In this document: in pieces, positions 6,992 through 13,473 of the stretch
How the letters are laid out: each line of letters starts with the position of its first letter
How positions within the stretch are numbered: position 1 is the stretch's first letter
Assembly: GCA_029941985.1 (NCBI GenBank)
Contig: JAPYTV010000015.1
Location: forward strand, 1-15,994
Origin: Candidatus Pelagibacter sp.
GTDB lineage: Bacteria; Pseudomonadota; Alphaproteobacteria; Pelagibacterales; Pelagibacteraceae
Direction: 5' to 3'
DNA: 15,994 nucleotides
Program-made: the position numbers and the translations under genes
Notes under the pieces: model-generated
What the model saw: the letters and a program-made list of their open reading frames with translations, nothing else
Told to the model about the DNA's origin: nothing
Database searches by the model: none

Positions 6992-9097
6992 ATGAATACA
7001 TCAGTAGAAACAATATTACTTTACACAATTGCAGCAGGTTTTCTTTCAATCGTTTACGGTTTTTTTACTGGTAAAAATATTATTAGCTTAAGTGCTGGTA
7101 ATGCAAAAATGCAAGAAATTGCATCTGCAATTCAAATAGGAGCAAAAGCATACTTATCAAGACAATACAAAACAATAGCTGTGGTTGGCGTTGTTGTTTT
7201 AGTTATCATTTGCTTAGTATTTAGTCCATTAGTTGGTTTGGGTTATTTTATAGGTGCAACTTTATCTGGTATAGCAGGTTATGTCGGCATGTTGGTTTCT
7301 GTTCAAGCTAATGTTAGGACTGCTGAAGCTTCTAAAAAAGGTTTAGCAAGTGGTCTTTCTGTTGCATTTAAATCAGGTGCAGTTACAGGAATGCTTGTTG
7401 CTGGATTGGCTTTATTATCAATTACTGTTTATTATTATTTTTTATTGAAAATGGGTATAAATGAAAGAGAAATTGTAAATGCCCTAGTAGCTCTTGGTTT
7501 TGGAGCTTCTTTAATATCTATTTTTGCAAGATTGGGTGGTGGAATTTTTACAAAAGGTGCTGACGTTGGTGCTGATTTAGTAGGAAAAATTGAAGCAGGA
7601 ATTCCAGAAGATGATCCTAGAAACCCAGCAGTGATTGCGGATAATGTAGGAGATAATGTTGGTGACTGTGCAGGAATGGCAGCAGATTTATTCGAAACTT
7701 ACGCTGTGACTATTGTTGCAACAATGGTTTTATCTTCAATATTCTTTCATGGCGATATGAATATGATGATCTATCCTTTAACAATTGGAGGTGCATGTAT
7801 TTTAACTTCAATACTAGGAACATATTTTGTTAAATTAGGAAAAAGCAAAAATGTTATGAATGCCTTATACAAAGGTTTTGTTGTATCAGCAGTTGCTTCA
7901 TTAGCTATTTTATATCCAGTAACTGATTATGTTATTGGTTTTGCTAATGAATATACCGTAAGTGGAAAAACATTTAATGGTATGAGTTTGTATTATTGTG
8001 GAATAGTAGGTTTGGTTATTACTGGATTATTAATTTGGATTACAGAGTATTATACTGGAACTGACTATAAACCAGTAAGAAGTATAGCAATCTCATCTAC
8101 AACAGGGCATGGTACGAATGTTATTCAAGGTTTAGCTGTCTCTATGGAAGCCACAGCAGTTCCAGCATTAATTATCGTTGCAGGAATTTTAGTAACAAAT
8201 TCTATTGCAGGTCTTTATGGGATAGCAATATCAGTTACTACAATGTTGGCATTAGCTGGAATGGTTGTTGCTTTAGATGCTTACGGTCCAGTTACAGATA
8301 ATGCTGGTGGTATAGCAGAAATGTCTAAACTACCTAAAAGCGTTAGAAAAACTACAGATGCATTAGATGCTGTTGGTAATACCACTAAAGCTGTTACAAA
8401 AGGTTATGCGATTGGCTCTGCAGGTTTGGGTGCTTTAGTTTTGTTTGCTGCTTATGTCGAAGATATAAAATATTTTTCTACAGTTGCAGGTTCTAAATTA
8501 GAAAACATAGAAGTTACTTTTGATTTATCAAACCCTTATGTTGTTGTAGGACTATTGATTGGTGGAATGCTTCCATACTTATTTGGATCAATGGGAATGC
8601 AAGCAGTTGGTAGAGCAGGTGGAGCTGTTGTAGTTGAAGTTAGAAGACAATTTAAAAAATTTCCAGGAATTATGAAAGGTAAACAAAAACCTGATTACGC
8701 AAAACTAGTAGATCTACTAACTCAAGCTGCAATTAGAGAAATGATAATACCTTCTTTACTACCAGTTTTATCACCAATTGTTCTATACTTTGTTATTCTT
8801 TCTATAGGTGGTCAAGTTGCAGCATTAGCTGCTGTAGGTGCAATGTTGCTTGGTGTAATTATAACAGGATTATTTGTTGCTGTTTCAATGACGGCAGGTG
8901 GTGGAGCATGGGATAATGCTAAAAAATATATAGAAGATGGAAATCATGGTGGTAAAGGTTCAGAAGCTCATAAGGCTGCTGTTACTGGTGATACTGTTGG
9001 TGACCCTTATAAAGATACAGCAGGGCCAGCTATTAATCCAATGATTAAAATTACTAATATTGTAGCTTTATTATTATTAGCGGTTATAGCAGGCTAA
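6992..9097 (+). CDS. hppA: Membrane-bound proton-translocating pyrophosphatase, K+-independent type
   Basis: This integral membrane enzyme couples pyrophosphate hydrolysis to proton pumping across the inner membrane. The 701-residue protein has about 16 hydrophobic segments and the diagnostic cytoplasmic motifs: D-V-G-A-D-L-V-G-K-I-E followed by D-D-P-R-N-P, then D-N-V-G-D-N-V-G-D-C-A-G, A-Y-G-P-V-T-D-N-A-G-G near residue 429-439, and G-G-A-W-D-N-A-K-K-Y near the end. Lys466 and Thr469 in G-N-T-T-K-A-V-T-K-G are the residues that mark the K+-independent H+-pumping subfamily, where K+-dependent enzymes have Ala. An AAAGG four bases before the ATG may act as a weak ribosome binding site. The stop overlaps the end of the convergent bamE by 4 nt. 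In an energy-limited oligotroph such a pump would recover energy from biosynthetic pyrophosphate. Confidence 0.96.
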   Translation: MNTSVETILLYTIAAGFLSIVYGFFTGKNIISLSAGNAKMQEIASAIQIGAKAYLSRQYKTIAVVGVVVLVIICLVFSPLVGLGYFIGATLSGIAGYVGMLVSVQANVRTAEASKKGLASGLSVAFKSGAVTGMLVAGLALLSITVYYYFLLKMGINEREIVNALVALGFGASLISIFARLGGGIFTKGADVGADLVGKIEAGIPEDDPRNPAVIADNVGDNVGDCAGMAADLFETYAVTIVATMVLSSIFFHGDMNMMIYPLTIGGACILTSILGTYFVKLGKSKNVMNALYKGFVVSAVASLAILYPVTDYVIGFANEYTVSGKTFNGMSLYYCGIVGLVITGLLIWITEYYTGTDYKPVRSIAISSTTGHGTNVIQGLAVSMEATAVPALIIVAGILVTNSIAGLYGIAISVTTMLALAGMVVALDAYGPVTDNAGGIAEMSKLPKSVRKTTDALDAVGNTTKAVTKGYAIGSAGLGALVLFAAYVEDIKYFSTVAGSKLENIEVTFDLSNPYVVVGLLIGGMLPYLFGSMGMQAVGRAGGAVVVEVRRQFKKFPGIMKGKQKPDYAKLVDLLTQAAIREMIIPSLLPVLSPIVLYFVILSIGGQVAALAAVGAMLLGVIITGLFVAVSMTAGGGAWDNAKKYIEDGNHGGKGSEAHKAAVTGDTVGDPYKDTAGPAINPMIKITNIVALLLLAVIAG

Positions 9098-9564
9098 TTT
9101 TTTATAGAACCCCTCTTTCCCAGTGGGTCATTAATTTTTTGTCTCATTGAATTTAAAAAATCGTATACAAAAGATTGTTTTGATGCAGACATTTTTGTAA
9201 AATGTTGTGAAAATTTAATTTTTTGCATATTATTTTTATTTAGAAATATTTTTCCAATCAGAATACCTTTGTTGTCTATTTCCAAGACCAATACATTATT
9301 ATCTAATAATTTTTTTTTACCAAGTTTAGTTAATCTTGATGATGAGGTATTTCGCTCAATAAAAATCCATAAGTCTTTATCGAAAGTGCTAGTTGTTGAA
9401 GGAGCCCCTAATAGTTTTATAATATCATTTTTATTTGAACTATTAAGTGTTAATTTTTCTTGTTTTTTCTCTAGAAAATGTACACCATGATGTTCTATAA
9501 CTTTATTTAGCGAACAATTTGTAATAAAAAAAAAACTAACAATAATCAATAAATATTTTTTCAT
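9094..9564 (-). CDS. bamE: BamE/SmpA-OmlA family outer membrane assembly lipoprotein
   Basis: BamE is a lipoprotein of the BAM complex that inserts beta-barrel proteins into the outer membrane. The 156-residue protein starts with a lipoprotein signal peptide (M-K-K-Y, hydrophobic run, I-T-N-C with the lipidated Cys17; Asn before Cys is atypical). The SmpA/OmlA core follows: N-K-N-D-I-I-K-L-L-G-A-P-S-T-T-S-T-F-D (family: the repeated helix then L-L-G-x-P) and D-L-W-I-F-I-E-R, and L-E-I-D-N-K-G. In Alphaproteobacteria this gene commonly lies divergent from the ubiquinol-cytochrome c chaperone gene, as here. Its ATG (9562-9564, minus strand) overlaps the ATG of that gene by two bases, and its stop overlaps the hppA stop. 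A TATATT lies about 8 nt before the ATG and could serve as a -10 giving an almost leaderless mRNA. Confidence 0.85.
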   Translation of the reverse strand: MKKYLLIIVSFFFITNCSLNKVIEHHGVHFLEKKQEKLTLNSSNKNDIIKLLGAPSTTSTFDKDLWIFIERNTSSSRLTKLGKKKLLDNNVLVLEIDNKGILIGKIFLNKNNMQKIKFSQHFTKMSASKQSFVYDFLNSMRQKINDPLGKRGSIKN

Positions 9565-10030
9565 GAATATTAAATATATAAATATTTACAATAATTTAGT
9601 TAATTTAACTAGAAATAAAGATTTATATAAAAATTTTGATAAACAGGACACTTTTTCAGACCGTTTAATATTTTTTTTACTTCATTTTGCCTTCTTTTTA
9701 AAGATTTATAAAAAAAACAATGAAAAAAAAATTTTACAGGAAATTTATGATTATTTATTTAAACAACTAGAACTAAGTATCAGGGAAATAGGTTATGGTG
9801 ATCAGTCTATAAATAAAAAAATGAAGGATTATTTGAATCTTTTTTATAGCATGATAGGCAAAATCGATGATTGGGAACAATTATCTTTAAATGGAAAAAT
9901 AGATATATTGAAAGAATTCATAAATAATAGCGCCGACTACCATTTTTTAGTTGATTACTTCGAAAAATATAGGTTAAATTTGTTAAATAATACTTTAAAT
10001 TTTTATATAAAAGGTGTAGTTAAACCCTAA
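9563..10030 (+). CDS. Ubiquinol-cytochrome c chaperone family protein (CBP3/UQCC1-like)
   Basis: Members of this family are related to mitochondrial CBP3, which assists assembly of cytochrome bc1 (complex III). The 155-residue protein fits the domain throughout: L-Y-K-N-F-D-K-Q-D-T-F-S-D-R near residue 20-33 (family L-Y x-x-x-x-V-P-D-T-x-x-G-R), L-L-H-F-A-F-F-L, and S-I-R-E-I-G-Y-G-D-Q-S-I-N-K-K-M-K (family S-L-R-E-M-G-V-G-D-x-x-V-x-K-x-M-K). No other Met is available near the N-terminus, so the start at 9563 is likely despite sharing CATG with the bamE start. No Shine-Dalgarno sequence is visible. A weak promoter pair, TTGTAA 9519-9524 and AATAAT 9541-9546, would lie inside bamE. The usual following gene in Alphaproteobacteria, DUF177, is absent; rpmF follows instead. 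Confidence 0.85.
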   Translation: MNIKYINIYNNLVNLTRNKDLYKNFDKQDTFSDRLIFFLLHFAFFLKIYKKNNEKKILQEIYDYLFKQLELSIREIGYGDQSINKKMKDYLNLFYSMIGKIDDWEQLSLNGKIDILKEFINNSADYHFLVDYFEKYRLNLLNNTLNFYIKGVVKP

Positions 10031-10036
10031 ATTATT

Positions 10037-10219
10037 ATGGCAGTACCAAAACGTAAACAATCACCGTCAAGAACTGGAATGAGAAGAGCTCAGAATATGA
10101 AGTTCTCATCCAAGAATATTGTTGAAGATAAAAAATCTGGTGAATATAGATTGCCACATCATTTGGATCTCAAAACGGGCATGTACAGAGGTAGACAAGT
10201 CCTTGATCCTAAGGAATAA
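10037..10219 (+). CDS. rpmF: 50S ribosomal protein L32
   Basis: This 60-residue basic protein begins M-A-V-P-K-R-K-Q-S-P-S-R-T-G-M-R-R, the invariant start of L32, and ends with the alphaproteobacterial type C-terminus containing P-H-H-L-D and G-M-Y-R-G-R-Q-V-L. It has no cysteines, so it is the zinc-free form. It lies 6 nt after the cytochrome c chaperone gene and 19 nt before plsX. A rpmF-plsX pair is a widespread bacterial arrangement linking ribosome and membrane lipid synthesis, though many Alphaproteobacteria keep rpmF elsewhere. Confidence 0.96.
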   Translation: MAVPKRKQSPSRTGMRRAQNMKFSSKNIVEDKKSGEYRLPHHLDLKTGMYRGRQVLDPKE

Positions 10220-10238
10220 TAACTAAAATTTTTTTAAA

Positions 10239-11243
10239 ATGAATAAAGCAATCAAAATTGCAGTTGATGCAATGGGTGGGGATGGTTCTCCAAGAAAAAC
10301 TATTGAAGGAATAATTCATCATTACAAAAATAACAATGATACTTTTTATCAAATATTTGGCGACCAGAATAAGATAACCAATATAATTAACAACAAATTA
10401 CCAAAAAACACTTTTGAAATAACTCATACACAAGATGTTGTAAAAGGAACTGACAGCCCATTAGAAGCTGCCAAAAGAGGAAAAAAAACTAGTATGTGGC
10501 TTGCTATTGAAAGTGTTAAAAATAAAAAATCAGACATAGTTGTTTCAGCAGGTAATACAGGTGCCTTATTAGTAATAGCTAAATTAAATCTCAAAATGAT
10601 AGAAGATATTGATAAGCCAGCGTTAGCAGCATTGTGGCCAAATAAAAAAGGTATGAGTGTAGTGCTAGACCTTGGTGCAAATATTGAATGTAGCTCTAAA
10701 AATTTAATTGATTTTTCAATAATGGGATCTTCTTTGTTTAAGTCTCTATACCCAAATGATATAGCAAAAGTTGCTTTATTAAATATAGGATCTGAAGAAA
10801 TTAAAGGTCATGAAATAATTAAAGAAACATACCAAAAATTAAGTGAGAAAAAAAATTTAGACTTTGATTTTAAGGGGTATATAGAGGGAAACCAGTTAAT
10901 GAATGGTGATGTAAATGTCATAATTGCTGATGGTTTTACTGGAAATGTTGCTTTAAAAACTGCTGAAGGAACGTCAAATTTTATTACAAGTGAATTAAAG
11001 AAAGCTATGACTGGAAGTATAATAGGTAAAATTTCTTCATTATTAAATATTTCTAATCTTAGAAAATTTAAAAAACGTTTTGATCCTAGACTTTATAACG
11101 GTGCTATTTTTATTGGCTTAGATTCACCTGTTATTAAAAGTCATGGAGGAACAGATTATATTGGTTTTTCAAATTCCCTGAGTGTTTGTAGTAGAATTAT
11201 TAAAGGTGACTTAATAAAAAAAATTAGAAACAATATTAATTAG
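10239..11243 (+). CDS. plsX: Phosphate acyltransferase PlsX
   Basis: PlsX transfers acyl groups from acyl-ACP to phosphate, giving the acyl-phosphate used by PlsY in phospholipid synthesis; it is a peripheral membrane enzyme. The 334-residue protein has the start I-A-V-D-A-M-G-G-D-G-S-P, then D-S-P-L-E-A-A-K-R-G-K-K-T-S-M, V-S-A-G-N-T-G-A-L, D-L-G-A-N-I-E-C, E-G-N-Q-L-M-N-G-D-V-N-V-I-I-A-D-G-F-T-G-N-V-A-L-K spread over the correct spacing, and a final S-H-G-G-T-D. All these are hallmarks of the family. In most Alphaproteobacteria fabH follows plsX; here the next gene, ihfA, starts two bases after the plsX stop, with no trace of fabH. Confidence 0.96.
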   Translation: MNKAIKIAVDAMGGDGSPRKTIEGIIHHYKNNNDTFYQIFGDQNKITNIINNKLPKNTFEITHTQDVVKGTDSPLEAAKRGKKTSMWLAIESVKNKKSDIVVSAGNTGALLVIAKLNLKMIEDIDKPALAALWPNKKGMSVVLDLGANIECSSKNLIDFSIMGSSLFKSLYPNDIAKVALLNIGSEEIKGHEIIKETYQKLSEKKNLDFDFKGYIEGNQLMNGDVNVIIADGFTGNVALKTAEGTSNFITSELKKAMTGSIIGKISSLLNISNLRKFKKRFDPRLYNGAIFIGLDSPVIKSHGGTDYIGFSNSLSVCSRIIKGDLIKKIRNNIN

Positions 11244-11245
11244 TT

Positions 11246-11545
11246 ATGAGAACAAATTTAACTAAAAGAGACTTAATAAATTCAATATATATGCAAATTG
11301 GATTTTCAAAAAAAATCTCTGAAAATTTAATTGATGATTTTTTATTAACAATTATCGAAAGTTTAAAAAAAGAAAATAAGCTTAAAATTTCAAATTTTGG
11401 AACTTTTTCAATTAGAAATAAAAAAAGCCGTATTGGTAGAAATCCTTTAACTAAAGAAAAAAAGGTGATTTCTGATAGAAATGTTGTTTTATTTAAAGCT
11501 TCTAAAGAATTTAAAGATCTAGTAAATTCTAAAGATGATTTATAA
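11246..11545 (+). CDS. ihfA: Integration host factor subunit alpha (HU/IHF family)
   Basis: IHF bends DNA and shapes nucleoid, replication and promoter architecture as an alpha/beta dimer. This 99-residue protein has the HU/IHF fold: L-T-K-R-D-L-I at the N-terminus, the I-S-N-F-G-T-F-S-I-R strand, then the DNA-intercalating arm containing I-G-R-N-P-L-T (family G-R-N-P-K-T, with the intercalating proline), and V-V-L-F-K-A-S-K-E-F at the end. The alpha subunit call follows from the location between plsX and a MerR-type gene, the usual alphaproteobacterial position of ihfA; sequence alone could also suit HU. The end overlaps the merR-type gene by 11 nt. Confidence 0.88.
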   Translation: MRTNLTKRDLINSIYMQIGFSKKISENLIDDFLLTIIESLKKENKLKISNFGTFSIRNKKSRIGRNPLTKEKKVISDRNVVLFKASKEFKDLVNSKDDL

Positions 11546-11921
11546 ACCTGACACAGCCTATAAAACAATAGGAGAAGTTGCTGAAATTTTGGACCTTGTT
11601 AATAAGAAAAAAGGAACATTAAACACCCATACTATAAGATTCTGGGAAAAAGAATTTAAACAGATTAAACCAAAAATTTTATCTGGTAATAGAAGATATT
11701 ATAATAGTGATACAATTGAAATTTTAAGAAAAGTTAAATACTTACTTAAAGATCAAGGAATGACTATTAATGGTGTTAAAAAACTTCTAAATTCTAATAA
11801 ATCATTAAAACTTGACGAATTATCAAATAATCCTATAAATGCAGATAATAAAATTAGAAATAAACTTAAAAAAATATCTAATTTAATAAAACAAATTAAA
11901 AATTTAAAATATAATGGCTAA
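11535..11921 (+). CDS. MerR family transcriptional regulator
   Basis: The 128-residue protein starts with a winged helix-turn-helix of the MerR type: Y-K-T-I-G-E-V-A-E-I-L at residues 9-19, T-I-R-F-W-E-K-E-F at about 33-41, and N-R-R-Y-Y-N near 53-58, followed by the dimerisation helix start L-K-D-Q-G-M-T-I-N-G-V-K-K-L-L. The C-terminal part is short, lysine-rich and contains no cysteine or evident ligand-binding domain. An uncharacterised MerR gene directly after ihfA is a conserved alphaproteobacterial arrangement; its target is not known to me. It overlaps ihfA by 11 nt and rpmG by 8 nt, so it is likely co-transcribed and translationally coupled with both. Confidence 0.9.
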   Translation: MIYKPDTAYKTIGEVAEILDLVNKKKGTLNTHTIRFWEKEFKQIKPKILSGNRRYYNSDTIEILRKVKYLLKDQGMTINGVKKLLNSNKSLKLDELSNNPINADNKIRNKLKKISNLIKQIKNLKYNG

Positions 11922-12105
11922 AAAAACTCACGTAAAAGTTAGATTGGTACCTGAAACAAAACCAGATAGTCCGTTCTTTTATTATGTTAAAAAGCCTGCT
12001 GGTGGTGAAAAAGCAAAAATTAAACTAAAAGCAAAAAAATATAATCCTTCAACTAGAAAACACGAAGTTTTTGTAGAAAAAAAATTACCACCTCACAGCA
12101 AATAG
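11914..12105 (+). CDS. rpmG: 50S ribosomal protein L33
   Basis: The 63-residue basic protein matches L33: M-A-K-K-T-H-V-K-V-R-L at the start, F-F-Y-Y-V-K-K in the middle, and K-K-Y-N-P-S-T-R-K-H-E-V-F-V-E-K-K near the end. It lacks the Cys pairs of zinc-binding L33, so it is the zinc-free form. It is about eight residues longer than the usual 55, with extra residues around P-E-T-K-P-D-S-P and a short tail P-P-H-S-K. The start overlaps the MerR gene by 8 nt. Its stop TAG lies in the first copy of a 15-bp tandem duplication. Confidence 0.93.
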   Translation: MAKKTHVKVRLVPETKPDSPFFYYVKKPAGGEKAKIKLKAKKYNPSTRKHEVFVEKKLPPHSK

Positions 12106-12129
12106 TATTATTTTAAATAGTATTATTTT
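12100..12129. repeat. 15-bp perfect tandem duplication across two gene ends
   Basis: AAATAGTATTATTTT occurs twice without spacing, at 12100-12114 and 12115-12129. The first copy holds the rpmG stop; the second holds the stop of the convergent chorismate mutase gene (TTA at 12123-12125). It fills the whole gap between the two genes. Confidence 0.9.
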
Positions 12130-12134
12130 TTTTT
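12101..12134 (+). terminator. Possible terminator of the rpmG transcript
   Basis: Because the repeat unit is nearly palindromic, bases 12101-12109 can pair with 12116-12124 (eight of nine positions, a G-G mismatch in the middle, six-base loop), and a run of nine T follows at 12126-12134. The stem is A/U only and therefore weak, so intrinsic termination is only a possibility. The T run also encodes the final lysines of the chorismate mutase on the other strand. Confidence 0.35.
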
Positions 12135-12413
12135 GAAGTTTCTTTTTTCAAAATCAATATAAGACCAAATCATATTTTTCCATATTCGATTAGTGACTTT
12201 AGGATCAATATTTTTTTTTATTGATTTTTTTTTAATTTTTTTAAGAATAAAATTAATTCTTTTTTTATCAACAATTTCACTTTTATATTTTTTTAATTTT
12301 AAAACTTCATTTACTAGGCTAGATCTTTTTTTAATAACTTTTAATAGCCCATTATCAAGATTATCTAATTTTCTCCTCAGTATACCTAATTTTATTTTAT
12401 TTTTTGGCGACAT
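12123..12413 (-). CDS. AroQ-type chorismate mutase
   Basis: Chorismate mutase rearranges chorismate to prephenate on the way to phenylalanine and tyrosine. The 96-residue protein has the three-helix AroQ layout: L-R-R-K-L-D-N-L-D at 12-20, K-R-S-S-L-V near 29-34, L-K near 40, D-K-K-R at 49-52. Aligned with the E. coli P-protein mutase domain, Arg13, Arg30, Lys41, Asp49 and Arg52 match Arg11, Arg28, Lys39, Asp48 and Arg51. Glu52 is replaced by Ile53, Ser84 by Tyr85 and Gln88 by Glu89 (my hand alignment). The start ATG is at 12411-12413. It is convergent with rpmG and divergent from ctaA. The protein ends in F-K-K-K. It is a free-standing domain, not fused to prephenate dehydratase; activity is likely but not certain. 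Confidence 0.75.
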   Translation of the reverse strand: MSPKNKIKLGILRRKLDNLDNGLLKVIKKRSSLVNEVLKLKKYKSEIVDKKRINFILKKIKKKSIKKNIDPKVTNRIWKNMIWSYIDFEKRNFKKK

Positions 12414-12428
12414 TTATTCAATTGGATT

Positions 12429-12443
12429 TATTAATAATTAATA
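12429..12443. promoter_or_regulatory. Inverted repeat between divergent genes
   Basis: TATTAATAATTAATA is a perfect 7-1-7 inverted repeat in the 43-nt gap between the chorismate mutase gene and ctaA. It could be an operator or part of back-to-back promoters, but such A/T-only palindromes arise easily here, so this is weak. Confidence 0.2.
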
Positions 12444-12456
12444 TATTTATTCATAT

Positions 12457-13473
12457 ATGTACATAGAGAATAAACAATTAAAATATTATATTTCTTTTTG
12501 GTTAGCTACAATGTTTTGTATGATTTCAATAATGATAATAGTTGGTGGTCTAACTAGATTGACCGACTCAGGCTTATCCATAACTGAATGGCAATTATTT
12601 TCTGGTTTTTTACCACCAATAAATGAAACTCAATGGATTAAATATTTTGATTTATATAAAAAAATCCCTGAATTTCAGTTGCAAAATTATTCAATGACTT
12701 TACAAGAATTTAAAATTATTTTTTGGTGGGAATGGATGCATCGTTTTCTTGGAAGATTAATAGGTATATCTTTTTTGATACCACTTATATATTTTTCTTT
12801 TAGAATAGGTTTTAAAAATTTAAGAAATCTTTATTTTATTTTCATCCTTATTTGTTTTCAGGGTTTTATAGGTTGGTATATGGTTTCTAGTGGATTGGTT
12901 GATAGAATTGATGTAAGTCATTTTAGATTATCAATTCATTTGTTAATAGCCTTTTTAATAATTTCTTTAATTTTTTGGAATTATTTAGAATTAAAAAATC
13001 TTAATTTTTCTAAAAATGGATTAAATAAACTTATTCCAGTAATATTTTTATTATTTATCTTTAGTCAAATTTCTATAGGGGCATTTGTTTCAGGTATGGA
13101 TGCTGGGAAAATTTATAATTCCTGGCCTTTAATGGGGACAAGTTATTTTCCTGATGATAGTAAGTTTATTGATTTATTTTCAGTCAGTTCATTTAGTAAT
13201 CCTTCTTTAGTTCAATTTATGCATAGAAATTTAGCTTATTTTATTCTTGGATTTTATTTATTTATTCTAATGCAAGTATATAAAAATAGGATAACAAGTT
13301 ACTTTTTCATAATAAAAATAATAGGTTTTTTATTATTAGTACAAATTATTTTAGGAATTTTGACTTTGTTATTTGGAGCACAAATTTTTTTATCATCTAT
13401 GCACCAAATAAGTTCTATTTTTTTAGTTAGTTCTAGTGTTTTTTTTTTATATTTAAATACTAATTCTAGCTAA
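12457..13473 (+). CDS. ctaA: Heme A synthase (CtaA/Cox15, type 2)
   Basis: CtaA oxidises heme O to heme A for aa3-type cytochrome oxidase in the inner membrane. The 338-residue protein has eight hydrophobic segments. Heme and catalytic histidines appear in the expected places: W-M-H-R-F-L-G-R near residue 93, S-H-F-R-L-S-I-H-L near 154-162, F-M-H-R-N-L-A-Y near 254-261 and S-M-H-Q near 312. Typical motifs G-G-L-T-R-L-T-x-S-G-L-S-I-T-E-W near residue 30-45 and the family's W-P-L-M-G confirm Cox15 type 2, the alphaproteobacterial/mitochondrial form. The start codon is the first ATG after the divergent gene. The end overlaps the convergent metY end by 8 nt. Together with the bc1 chaperone gene this shows an aerobic respiratory chain. 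Confidence 0.95.
   Translation: MYIENKQLKYYISFWLATMFCMISIMIIVGGLTRLTDSGLSITEWQLFSGFLPPINETQWIKYFDLYKKIPEFQLQNYSMTLQEFKIIFWWEWMHRFLGRLIGISFLIPLIYFSFRIGFKNLRNLYFIFILICFQGFIGWYMVSSGLVDRIDVSHFRLSIHLLIAFLIISLIFWNYLELKNLNFSKNGLNKLIPVIFLLFIFSQISIGAFVSGMDAGKIYNSWPLMGTSYFPDDSKFIDLFSVSSFSNPSLVQFMHRNLAYFILGFYLFILMQVYKNRITSYFFIIKIIGFLLLVQIILGILTLLFGAQIFLSSMHQISSIFLVSSSVFFLYLNTNSS

Noticed and set aside
6868..7074. Open frame of 68 codons across the thiL/hppA gap
   Set aside because: It overlaps the end of thiL and the start of hppA in another frame and has no recognisable protein features.
9269..9490. Plus-strand open frame of 73 codons
   Set aside because: It is antisense inside bamE, which has clear family motifs; no support for a gene.
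11236..11568. Minus-strand open frame of 110 codons over ihfA
   Set aside because: It mirrors ihfA and the start of the MerR gene, both well supported.
12193..12441. Plus-strand hydrophobic open frame of 82 codons
   Set aside because: It is the antisense of the lysine-rich chorismate mutase gene; Phe/Leu richness comes from reading poly-Lys codons backwards.
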